Origin: Tepidisphaera sp.
GTDB lineage: Bacteria; Planctomycetota; Phycisphaerae; Phycisphaerales; UBA1924
Assembly (NCBI GenBank): GCA_016124375.1
Contig: WGNV01000003.1
Coordinates: 310,001 to 374,000, forward strand
Length of the DNA stretch: 64,000 bases
Direction of reading: 5' to 3'
In this document: positions 25,627 through 33,100 of the stretch, one piece after another
Numbering within the stretch: position 1 is the stretch's first letter
How the letters are laid out: each line of letters begins with the position of its first letter
Notes under the pieces: generated by a model
What the model was told of the DNA's origin: nothing
The model's input: only the letters and a program-made list of their open reading frames with translations
Database searches by the model: none
Made by a program: the position numbers and the translations under genes

Positions 25627-26415
25627 ATGAACCTCGACCTTTCCGGGCGTCGCGCGTTGGTCTGTGGCTCCAATCAAGGCATCGGCAAGGCGTGCGCGGA
25701 TCAACTTGCCGCCCAGGGTGCCACCGTCACGCTGCTGGGGAGGAACGAAGCGGGCCTCAAGACGGCGCTGCCGACGCTGCCCACACCCAAGGGCCAGAGG
25801 CACGACATGGTGGTGGCCGACCTGAGCGACCCGGCGGCCTCGGCCGGGGCCGTGACCAAAGCCCTCGACCCCGCCCGTCCGTGGCACATCCTCATCAACA
25901 ACACGGGCGGCCCACCCGCCGGCAGCGCCCTGGATGCCGCCCCCGCGGACCTGCTGGCCGCGTTCAATGCCCAACTGATCGCCGCCCACATGCTGGTGAA
26001 GCTGCTCGTGCCGGGTTGGAAAGCCAGCGGCTACGGGCGCGTCATCAACATCACGTCGACGTCCGTCAAGCAGCCGATTCCCAACCTCGCGATCTCGAAC
26101 ATCGTGCGCCCGGCGGTGGCCGCGTGGGCCAAGTGCCTGGCCAGCGAGCTTGGCCCGATGGGCGTGACCGTTAACAACGTGCTGCCCGGCTATACCTCGA
26201 CTGAGCGCCTGTCCAAGCTGATCTCGGGCCGCGCGGCCAAGGCGGGCACGGGCGAAGACGCGGTGCGTGACGAGTTCATCAGCACGACGCCGATGCGCCG
26301 CCTGGGCGAACCGAGCGACATCGCGGGCGCCATCGGCTTCCTGGCGTCGCCTGCGGGCGGGTACATCAGCGGCATCAACCTGCCGGTGGACGGCGGACGC
26401 CTGGCGGTGCTGTAA
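25627..26415 (+). CDS. SDR-family protein without the usual catalytic Tyr/Lys
   Basis: 262 residues with a classical short-chain dehydrogenase fold: cofactor loop CGSNQGIGKACA (about 15-26), strand-4 motif INNTGGPP (about 97-104), the Ser strand INITSTS, and the C-terminal FLASPAGGYISGINLPVDGG. Where classical SDRs have YxxxK this protein reads LAISNIVRPAV, so the general acid Tyr and the Lys are replaced (Arg at the Lys site). This is a recognised FabG-like subgroup with an atypical active site; its reaction is not known. The first loop NNTGG replaces NNAG. The ATG at 25627 matches the fold's first strand. Confidence 0.85.
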   Translation: MNLDLSGRRALVCGSNQGIGKACADQLAAQGATVTLLGRNEAGLKTALPTLPTPKGQRHDMVVADLSDPAASAGAVTKALDPARPWHILINNTGGPPAGSALDAAPADLLAAFNAQLIAAHMLVKLLVPGWKASGYGRVINITSTSVKQPIPNLAISNIVRPAVAAWAKCLASELGPMGVTVNNVLPGYTSTERLSKLISGRAAKAGTGEDAVRDEFISTTPMRRLGEPSDIAGAIGFLASPAGGYISGINLPVDGGRLAVL

Positions 26416-26717
26416 GCCCTCGTCGGACATCCCCTTCTCGCTTCAATACCGCCCGAAAACGGGGGTTTGTTTGCATTGCGTTCGCATTCCGAGTGCGTAG
26501 CTTTCCACAACGCACAGGAAGTCGTTGCAAAGGCTGCGAAACTTCGTAAGTTAACGGCTCTTGAACGCGGCGCTTCTGATGTCGCAGAATCAGGAGCGGG
26601 GCGTGGATGTCGGGGGCGGTTCGCCGCCCGGTACGAGCGGGCCTTGGGCATGTCTGCCCTGGGCGAGCATGGCTTCTGGTCCGGTCGATCTGACCCGGGC
26701 CGCCACGGAGGTTGCCA
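26416..26717. other. Intergenic region upstream of a prepilin gene
   Basis: 302 bases with no gene. A plausible promoter TTGCAA-16-TAAGTT lies at 26525-26552 and a weaker one TTGCGT-16-TAGCTT at 26476-26503; either would give the prepilin gene a leader of 150-200 bases. Confidence 0.5.
26525..26552 (+). promoter_or_regulatory. Probable promoter of the prepilin gene at 26718
   Basis: TTGCAA (26525-26530), 16-base spacer, TAAGTT (26547-26552); expected start near 26559, giving a leader of about 160 bases with the ribosome binding site ggagg at 26707. Confidence 0.45.
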
Positions 26718-27746
26718 ATGACCAATCGTCGCGCATTTACGTTGATCGAGTTGCTGGTGGTGATCGCCATCATCGCGCTGCTGATCAGCATCTTGCTGCC
26801 GTCGCTGGGTCATGCCCGGCTCACGGCGCAGCAAACGCAGAGCCTCTCGAACCTGCGTCAGAACACGTTCTACATGAACTACTACATCACCGACCACAAG
26901 GACGAGTTCCTCAATCCCTTCTCCCCCACCGACAACCCCAGCACCGGCTGCGACGAGCGGACCTGGGTGCTCGTGCCCTCGGCGCAGGTGCAGACCGAGA
27001 CCGGCGGCTATTTCGGCAGCATCGGCTGGGACTACGGCAGCGGCACGCAGAGCCACAGCGGCACCGAAACCTTCGGCTATCACTGGCTCAGCCACATGCT
27101 CTACGGCGACAACACCAACAGCTCTCGCTACAAGAGCGGCTTTGCCCCCGGCGACGTCGCGGCCCAGAACTTCTACAAGTACAACAACGATCAGAACGCC
27201 CAGACCGACACCTCGTGGATCTTCCCGGTGTCCTACTGGTACCCGCCCGTCTTCTGGCAGGATCCCAAGCGCTTCCAGTTCCCGACCCCCACTCGCCCGA
27301 CTCCCACCAGCGGCGTCAACTACTACATCCGGCGCAATCGCATCAGCGATGTCGTCGTCCCCTCCCAGAAAGTCCAGCTCATCGAGCGGGCTGACTTCTA
27401 CAACAAGGGCCGGCGAAGCATCGAGTCGCAGTGGAACATGCCCACCGCCAAGCCTGACGTGGCGATGGTGGACGGCAGCGCCCGCACCATCATCATGGCT
27501 GACGTGATCGCCCACACCTCGACCGATCCGGGCCTGACGCCCACCGACACAACGTACCTCCCGCAGCCCGCGGGTTACTGGGGCCCGCCGCTGCAGGACC
27601 AGGGTGAACTGCAGTACTTCTTTGGTTACGCCGCCGACACCCAGGCCCGGGCCTTCCACTTCCAGCCCGGCATCTCAACGTCCAACCAGCAGTTCCCCGC
27701 GTACTTCTGGGCGACCCGCAACGGCATCAAGGGCATCGACTTCTAA
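26718..27746 (+). CDS. Type II secretion/type IV prepilin-like protein
   Basis: 342 residues. A prepilin leader with the cleavage site before Phe ([23 protein letters not shown]): Ala-Phe junction and Glu at mature position 5, then a 20-residue hydrophobic helix. The body is the large variable beta domain typical of planctomycete prepilin-like proteins, and [10 protein letters not shown] near residue 250 resembles the family's C-terminal DG motif. Such proteins are processed by a prepilin peptidase and assembled by type II secretion or pilus machinery; planctomycetes have dozens of them of unknown role. The ATG at 26718 has a good ribosome binding site (ggagg). High Tyr, Asn and Thr content suits a surface protein. 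Confidence 0.88.
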   Translation: MTNRRAFTLIELLVVIAIIALLISILLPSLGHARLTAQQTQSLSNLRQNTFYMNYYITDHKDEFLNPFSPTDNPSTGCDERTWVLVPSAQVQTETGGYFGSIGWDYGSGTQSHSGTETFGYHWLSHMLYGDNTNSSRYKSGFAPGDVAAQNFYKYNNDQNAQTDTSWIFPVSYWYPPVFWQDPKRFQFPTPTRPTPTSGVNYYIRRNRISDVVVPSQKVQLIERADFYNKGRRSIESQWNMPTAKPDVAMVDGSARTIIMADVIAHTSTDPGLTPTDTTYLPQPAGYWGPPLQDQGELQYFFGYAADTQARAFHFQPGISTSNQQFPAYFWATRNGIKGIDF

Positions 27747-27773
27747 CATCCACTCAGAGGCGGATCCACAAGC

Positions 27774-28025
27774 ATGGACGACGAACAAAAGCGCATGGCG
27801 CGCGGGCTTATTCTGGTGGTCGTGATTCTCGCCGCCGCCTTCGGGACCTATCGATACCTTTCGTCCGCGCCCGCGGCGGACTCCACCAAGGCGGATCTCG
27901 CGCAGCAGCGACTCGAGGAAATGCGCAAGAACCAGGGCGATGCGGCCCCGGTCGAAACCCGTGCCGAAGACACCCCGCCCCCGACGGGGCCAATCCGCCA
28001 CGGGCCAACCAAGCTCGGGTCGTAG
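27774..28025 (+). CDS. Small single-pass membrane protein
   Basis: 83 residues, no family recognised. One hydrophobic helix at residues 11-26 (GLILVVVILAAAFGTY) after a charged N-terminus, then an Ala/Lys/Glu-rich helical tail and a Pro/Thr/Gly-rich end. It starts 27 bases after the prepilin stop with aggcgga upstream, so it is probably co-expressed with it. Similar small proteins follow prepilin genes in planctomycetes, but I cannot name a function. Confidence 0.6.
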   Translation: MDDEQKRMARGLILVVVILAAAFGTYRYLSSAPAADSTKADLAQQRLEEMRKNQGDAAPVETRAEDTPPPTGPIRHGPTKLGS

Positions 28026-28139
28026 GTCTTCTCCGACAGGCTGGGTGATCGCCCCCGGGAACATGGCCAGCGCCCCCGACAACCGGCCGCCCCCTATCAT
28101 GTCGATCCGCCGGTTGTGCGGCCATGGAAGGGAATCGCT

Positions 28140-28955
28140 TTGCCGACTGCCATCATCAGCGACGTGCACGCCAACGCCGCGGCTTTGCGCACCGTGCTCG
28201 CCGACATCAAGTCCCGCGGCATCACCCGCATCCTGTGTTTGGGCGACACCGTGGGCTACGGGCCCGACCCGCTGGAATGCGTCGATATGGTGCGCGACGC
28301 CTGCGACTGGGCACTGCTGGGCAACCACGACTACGGCGTGCTGTACGAGCCGACCAACTTCAACCACGCCGCGGAGAGTGCGGCCTTCTGGACCCGCCAG
28401 CAGTTCGACCTGGAGCCGGACGCCGCCAAGCGTGCCCAGCGATACGACTTCCTGAACCGGCTCAAGGTGCGCGTGGTCGAGCACATCGGCCCCAACGGCG
28501 CCGAGCCGCTGAACGGCGCGAGCAACGGTGACGTCAAGCTGCCCTTGCTGGCGGTGCACGGCTCGCCCCGACGCCCGATCAACGAGTACATTTTCCCCGA
28601 CGACGCCGTCAACTCCCCCGACAAGCTGGAGAGCATTTTCGACCGCGTGCCCAAGCTGTGCATCGTGGGGCACACGCACGTGCCGGGCGTCTTTACCGAC
28701 GAGCCGGACTTTTATCCCCCCAGCGAACTGGGCGAGGGCGGGTACAAGTTTCAGGAAGGCGAAAAGGCCGTCATCAACGTGGGCTCGGTGGGCCAGCCGC
28801 GAGACTTTGACCCAAGGTCGAGTTATGTGATCATCCATCCGGACCGGGTGGAGTTCGTCCGCGTGGAGTATCCGGTGGAAGAGACCGCGGCCAAGATCCG
28901 GGCGATCGAGACCTTGCCGGATTGGCTGGCGGAGCGGCTGCACACCGGGCGGTGA
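28140..28955 (+). CDS. Calcineurin-like metallophosphoesterase
   Basis: 271 residues with the five metal-binding blocks of the YfcE/diadenosine-tetraphosphatase-like group: SDVHAN (D8, H10), GDTVGYGPDP, LLGNHDYG, AVHGSPRRP and VGHTHVPG. The combination of DVHAN, NHD, HGSPR and GHTH is diagnostic for a dinuclear phosphodiesterase or protein phosphatase. A TTG at 28140 is chosen as start: ggaaggga lies six bases upstream, and the protein then begins PTAIISDVHAN like its relatives. GTG 28116 is the alternative and adds eight residues. The substrate is unknown and no partner gene is nearby. Confidence 0.85.
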   Translation: MPTAIISDVHANAAALRTVLADIKSRGITRILCLGDTVGYGPDPLECVDMVRDACDWALLGNHDYGVLYEPTNFNHAAESAAFWTRQQFDLEPDAAKRAQRYDFLNRLKVRVVEHIGPNGAEPLNGASNGDVKLPLLAVHGSPRRPINEYIFPDDAVNSPDKLESIFDRVPKLCIVGHTHVPGVFTDEPDFYPPSELGEGGYKFQEGEKAVINVGSVGQPRDFDPRSSYVIIHPDRVEFVRVEYPVEETAAKIRAIETLPDWLAERLHTGR

Positions 28956-28963
28956 ACGCGAAA

Positions 28964-29040
28964 GAGTTCACCACAGAGACACAGAGGCACAGAGAAGAGC
29001 CGGAAAAGCGGAAGAACAAAGAGGAAGAAGAGAGAAGAAG
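28964..29040. repeat. Purine-rich dispersed repeat (ACAGAGGCACAGAG type)
   Basis: ttcaccacagagacacagag followed by about 50 bases of almost pure purine. Sequences of this type, translating as ETQRHREE, recur in intergenic regions of many unrelated bacteria. It follows the phosphoesterase stop codon. Confidence 0.55.
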
Positions 29041-29066
29041 AGACCGGAAAGCAGAACGATTCGGCG

Positions 29067-29106
29067 GACTCGATGCCGCGATGCCGCGTGCCTTGATGCC
29101 TTCTTG
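29067..29106. repeat. Dispersed GGCATC-rich repeat, family C
   Basis: Minus-strand copy of the 40-base repeat at 16932-16971, about 36 of 40 positions identical. It ends 34 bases before the aldehyde dehydrogenase stop codon region. Confidence 0.7.
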
Positions 29107-29140
29107 AACTTCGTTGCTGCGTCTCTTCGGAACTTCTTCT

Positions 29141-30502
29141 CTATCCCAACTCCTGCGGCACCTCCTGCAAGCACACCGGGCGGCACCATCGCTGAATCGC
29201 GTGCGGGCCGACGGCGGTACTCTCGGGCCGGTTTGTCGCCGAGAACGGCCCGCCGTGCACCATGGCAGCGGCCACACGCACGCCGGTGGGCACGCCGCCA
29301 TAGATGAAGCGCCCGCAGCGGGAGATGAGCAGCGAAGCGAGCCGGCGTGCCAGTTCGAGTTCGCCCGGCAGGTCGGCGTGCAGCGTGCATGCGAGCGCGT
29401 AAGGCACGGGCGCGTCCATCACCTCGTTGATGTGGTCGTACTCGATGACCAGGCCAAAGGGCCCGAAGACCTCTTCGTGCAGCGTGGGCTGCTGCGTCCA
29501 GTTGGCAAGCGTGGTGGCGTAGAGCGCTGGGGCGCCGTCGCGCGTGCCCTTGGGGCGTTGGGCGGGCACGATGGGCCTCACGCCGGGCACGGCAACACAG
29601 GCGTCGACTCGCTTCATGTATCCGTCGCGCACCCAGGGCGTGAGCATGTCGCGAGCTGGGGCCGCCCCCACCGCCGCGGCGAGCGACTCAAGCGAATGCC
29701 CGCCGCGGGGCATGAAGATGAGCCCGGGCTTGGTGCACTGCTGCCCGTGCCGCGCCACCAGGCTCGCGCCGAGCGCCAAGCCGATCATCGCGCCCCGGGC
29801 GGCATCGGCCCCGGGCGTGATGACGACGCTGTTTGCTGAGCCCATCTCCGCGAACACGGGAATGGGGCGGGGCCGATCACGCCCCATGGCGTCGATGGCC
29901 ATGCCGCCCGCGACCGAGCCGGTGAAGCCGACGCCGCACACGCGCGGATGCGCGACCAACGCGCGCGCCACGCTCGTGTCGCGCGGGTCTTCGTTGAGCA
30001 CGTAGCCGACCGGTGCTCCCACCTCCGCGGCGATGGCCGCGAACAGGCGACCCGTGCGCGGGTGGGCCGGGTGCTCCTTGACCACCACCCCGCAGCCCGC
30101 GGCCAGGGCGCTGGCGGTGTCGCCCCCAAGCACCCCATAGGCCAGCGGAAAGTTGCTGGCCCCGAAGATCGCCACGACTTCGCCCAGCGGCACCAGCACC
30201 CGCCGCAGATCGTGGGGCGGGCCGATGCTGGCCTCACCCGCGCCCGGGCGCGGCTCGTGTTCGCCCTTAGACCACGAGCCATCGCGGGTGTACGAGGCGA
30301 ACAGCCGCAGCGTGCCGGTGGTGCGATCAAACTCGGGCGCGAGCTCCGCGGGCGTGAGCGCGGATTCCTCGCTGGCGGTGCGGATGATCTCGTCCCGGCG
30401 CTTGTCGATGGCCGACGCGAGCCCTTCCAGCATCTTGGGCTCGGGGCGCCGGCGGGCGGCGAGCGTGACGGCCTCTTCCAGATTCGCGGCGTAGTGACCC
30501 AT
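29141..30502 (-). CDS. Aldehyde dehydrogenase, ketoglutarate-semialdehyde type
   Basis: 453 residues of the ALDH superfamily. Visible: EVVAIFGASNFPLAYGVLGGDTASALAAG (about 107-135), KEHPAHPRTG at the cofactor site, GFTGSVAGG, the general base Glu in FAEMGSANSV, the nucleophile Cys in RHGQQCTKPG, and EEVFGPFGLVIEY. The motif pattern NFPLA, EHPAHP and GQQCTKPG marks the NADP-dependent alpha-ketoglutaric semialdehyde dehydrogenase/fatty aldehyde group. The protein is shorter than the roughly 520 residues of the family because the N-terminus is trimmed. No sugar-acid catabolic genes are adjacent. Confidence 0.88.
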   Translation of the reverse strand: MGHYAANLEEAVTLAARRRPEPKMLEGLASAIDKRRDEIIRTASEESALTPAELAPEFDRTTGTLRLFASYTRDGSWSKGEHEPRPGAGEASIGPPHDLRRVLVPLGEVVAIFGASNFPLAYGVLGGDTASALAAGCGVVVKEHPAHPRTGRLFAAIAAEVGAPVGYVLNEDPRDTSVARALVAHPRVCGVGFTGSVAGGMAIDAMGRDRPRPIPVFAEMGSANSVVITPGADAARGAMIGLALGASLVARHGQQCTKPGLIFMPRGGHSLESLAAAVGAAPARDMLTPWVRDGYMKRVDACVAVPGVRPIVPAQRPKGTRDGAPALYATTLANWTQQPTLHEEVFGPFGLVIEYDHINEVMDAPVPYALACTLHADLPGELELARRLASLLISRCGRFIYGGVPTGVRVAAAMVHGGPFSATNRPESTAVGPHAIQRWCRPVCLQEVPQELG

Positions 30503-30586
30503 GATGTTGCCTCCTGATGCAGGCGCCCCCTGAGCATCGTGCGCCGGGCGGGTCGCAGGGTCCAGAGGCGGGGCAAAAACAAAAAC

Positions 30587-30615
30587 CGGCCCGGATCACA
30601 ATGTGACCCGGGCCG
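30587..30615 (-). terminator. Rho-independent terminator of the CTERM gene at 30638
   Basis: Stem cggcccgg-tcaca / tgtga-ccgggccg; on the minus strand it is followed by tttttgttttt. Confidence 0.85.
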
Positions 30616-30637
30616 AGAGAGAAACTTCAAGACAGAT

Positions 30638-31333
30638 TCAGCGGCGGCGGCGCGCGATCACGAGGCTGCCCAGGCCCAGCAGAGCCGCGGCTCCGGGGGC
30701 GGGAACCGTGAAGCCCGGCTCGGAGTAGTCGGTGCCGTACTGGAAGCGGACGCCGGTGATGCTCGACTCGCTGAAGCCGTTGGGCAGGCCAGCGAGCACA
30801 AAGTCGACCGAGTTGTGGATGATTTCGGTGTTCAAGCCGCCATTGTGCGTGGCGGGGTTATCGCCGGCGGTGGTGATGCCGTATTGGGGGCCATCGGGGT
30901 CGGCGGGACCGGCGAGGTTGCCACCGGGGAAGACGTCGCCCGAGCCGAAGTCACCCAGGCCGGTGCTGCTGATGCCGTAGCCAAACCCGTTGGCGAAGGA
31001 GGCGGCCTTGTAGGCCCACTCGCCGCCGACGATGCCGCTGGCGGGCTGAGAAGCCGCGCCGTACACCGTCGAGCCAACGGAAAGGATCGCGCTGGTCCGG
31101 GTGAGGTTCAGGGGCGCGCCGTTGACGTTGAAGAAGACCGCGGTGAGCAGGTCGGTGGGCACCGTGGCGTCATACGTCGCGGTGTTGGTCAGGGTGACCT
31201 GAAGGTTGTTGCCGGAAACCGAAAACGTGACCTGAGCCGCGCGGTTACCGGTCGCGAGGTTGAAGGTCATCGACGCAAGCGCGGACGACGAAACACCCGC
31301 GGCGCAGGCCAAGGCCAATGCAACAAAACGCAT
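30638..31333 (-). CDS. Secreted protein with VPxPGA-type CTERM sorting tail
   Basis: 231 residues. Signal peptide 1-21 (MRFVALALACAAGVSSSALA), then a beta-rich domain without recognised family (about 22-205), then a C-terminal sorting segment: VPAPGAAALLGLGSLVIARRRR, shown here as motif VPAPGA, a 14-residue hydrophobic helix and RRRR. This is the tripartite layout of PEP-CTERM proteins handled by exosortase, with PAPG in place of PEP. So the protein is probably exported and anchored at the surface or matrix. ATG 31333 has aggaga upstream. A hairpin in the leader (31359-31384, tgcccg / cgggca) may influence expression. Confidence 0.8.
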   Translation of the reverse strand: MRFVALALACAAGVSSSALASMTFNLATGNRAAQVTFSVSGNNLQVTLTNTATYDATVPTDLLTAVFFNVNGAPLNLTRTSAILSVGSTVYGAASQPASGIVGGEWAYKAASFANGFGYGISSTGLGDFGSGDVFPGGNLAGPADPDGPQYGITTAGDNPATHNGGLNTEIIHNSVDFVLAGLPNGFSESSITGVRFQYGTDYSEPGFTVPAPGAAALLGLGSLVIARRRR

Positions 31334-31540
31334 GTCTTTCTCCTCTCCCAATCTTTGCCGCCTGCCCGAAACGAACGGGCAGCGGACAAGTCTCCTAGTA
31401 CCCCAAGTTTACAACAGGACTGAAGAGTGTCCACCAAAATCATGCAGTGAGAAGCTCGATTTGTGGTTTCCCGCAGTGCTTATAGGACGTCCAGTGCTGC
31501 ATAACCTGAGGCATCCCAGCACATTTCGCACCTTGTTCGG

Positions 31541-31546
31541 TACACT
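31541..31546 (+). promoter_or_regulatory. -10 box TACACT of a probable leaderless yifB promoter
   Basis: TACACT lies nine bases before the ATG at 31556; no ribosome binding site. Confidence 0.5.
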
Positions 31547-31555
31547 CTTGCCCGC

Positions 31556-33088
31556 ATGCTCGCCCGCATTCCGTCCTATCTCCTGCAAGGCATCGACGCC
31601 CTGCCCTGCGAGGTCGAGGTCGACGCCGACCTCTCCACCTTTGACCAAAAGCCCGTCATCGTCGGCCTGCCCGACGCGGGCGTGAAGGAAGCTCTCGAAC
31701 GGGTCAAGTCGGCCCTGACCAACAGCGGCTACGCCTGGCCTCAGGGCCGCCTGGTCATCAACCTCGCGCCCGCCGACGTTCGCAAAGAAGGCCCGGTGTA
31801 CGACCTGCCCATCGCCGTCGGGCTCCTCGCGGCGACCGGCGTGCTTGCCAACGCCGCGGGCCTCGACTATCGCTCGTGCGTGCTGGGGGGTGAACTCGCC
31901 CTGGATGGGCGCGTGCGCCCGATCAAGGGCGCCATTGCGCTCGCGGCCATGGCCCGCCAGCGCGGGGCCAAGGCGGTGATCGTGCCCGCGGACAACGCGC
32001 CCGAAGCCGCGGTGGTGCACGACATGCCGGTGTATGGCGTGCGCACGCTGAGCGAACTGGTGGGCCTGTTGGTGGGCGCGATCGAGGCCGAGCCCACGCC
32101 CCCGCCCGACATCGGCATGCTTCTGGGCCAAGCGGCGGCCAGCGTCGACTTTGGCGACGTGCGCGGGCAAGAAGGCGTCAAGCGGGCGATCGTCGTCGCG
32201 GCGGCCGGCGGGCACAATCTCTTGATGCTTGGCCCCCCGGGCTCGGGAAAAACCATGATGGCCAAGGCGCTGCCGGGCGTGCTGCCCCCGCTCACGCCGC
32301 AAGAAGCCATCGATATCACGCGTATCTATTCGGCGGCGGGCCAGATGCCCGCGGGCGTTGGGCTCATCGCGGTGAGACCGGTTCGCAGCCCACACCACAC
32401 CGCCAGCACGCCCAGCATCGTCGGGGGCGGCATGGTTCCCCGCCCGGGCGAGATCTCGCTCGCCCACCACGGCGTGCTGTTCCTGGATGAACTGCCCGAG
32501 TTCCCGCGCGATGTGCTGGAAGCGTTGCGACAGCCCTTGGAAGATCACACCGTGGTCATCGCGCGGGCCCACGGGGCCGTGCGTTTCCCCGCCAGTTTCA
32601 TGCTCATCACCGCGATGAACCCCACGCCCAAGGGCGACCTGCCTCCGGGCGAGATCGGTAAACGCGCGATGGAGCAGTACCTGGCCAAACTCAGCGGGCC
32701 GCTGTTGGACCGCATCGACATCCATGTGGAAGCCCCGGCGGTGCCGTGGAAGGAACTCTCGAGGCGGGATGAAGGGCCGCGCGGCAGCAGCACGGCCGTG
32801 ATGCGCGAGCAGGTGCTGGCCGCCCGCGCGAAGCAGGACCAGCGTCAGGGCGCCGGGCTGGCCAACGCCCGCCTGAGCGGGCGACAACTGGATACTTGGG
32901 CGAAGCTCGATGAAGCCGCGACGCAGCTCTTGGGCCAGGCGATGACCGAGTTGGGGCTGTCGGCGCGGGCGTACGACAAGATTCGGCGCACGAGCCGCAC
33001 GATCGCGGATTTGGAGGGCGTCGAGACGATCCGGGCGCATCACGTGTCGGAGGCGGTGGCGTATCGCCTGCTGGACCGGAAGGTGTGA
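31556..33088 (+). CDS. yifB: YifB/ComM-family Mg-chelatase-like AAA ATPase
   Basis: 510 residues. An N-terminal Lon-like ChlI domain (about 20-140: VDADLSTFDQKPVIVGLPD), then an AAA+ module with Walker A GPPGSGKT (226-233), Walker B LFLDELPEF, and SGPLLDRIDIHVE, then a C-terminal helical domain (ARLSGRQLDTWAKLDE to RLLDRK). ComM proteins are hexameric helicases promoting branch migration during natural transformation. The usual zinc-binding NPCPCG...C.C loop reads NPTPKGDLPPG here, so the cysteines are gone. dprA, often next to yifB, is not present. It converges on mnmE. Confidence 0.92.
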   Translation: MLARIPSYLLQGIDALPCEVEVDADLSTFDQKPVIVGLPDAGVKEALERVKSALTNSGYAWPQGRLVINLAPADVRKEGPVYDLPIAVGLLAATGVLANAAGLDYRSCVLGGELALDGRVRPIKGAIALAAMARQRGAKAVIVPADNAPEAAVVHDMPVYGVRTLSELVGLLVGAIEAEPTPPPDIGMLLGQAAASVDFGDVRGQEGVKRAIVVAAAGGHNLLMLGPPGSGKTMMAKALPGVLPPLTPQEAIDITRIYSAAGQMPAGVGLIAVRPVRSPHHTASTPSIVGGGMVPRPGEISLAHHGVLFLDELPEFPRDVLEALRQPLEDHTVVIARAHGAVRFPASFMLITAMNPTPKGDLPPGEIGKRAMEQYLAKLSGPLLDRIDIHVEAPAVPWKELSRRDEGPRGSSTAVMREQVLAARAKQDQRQGAGLANARLSGRQLDTWAKLDEAATQLLGQAMTELGLSARAYDKIRRTSRTIADLEGVETIRAHHVSEAVAYRLLDRKV

Positions 33089-33100
33089 GGGCAAACCCTC

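Noticed and set aside
28922-29107. A small protein beginning in the phosphoesterase gene (…ETQRHREEPEKRK…)
   Set aside because: Derived from a dispersed purine-rich repeat that recurs in unrelated bacteria; no ribosome binding site.
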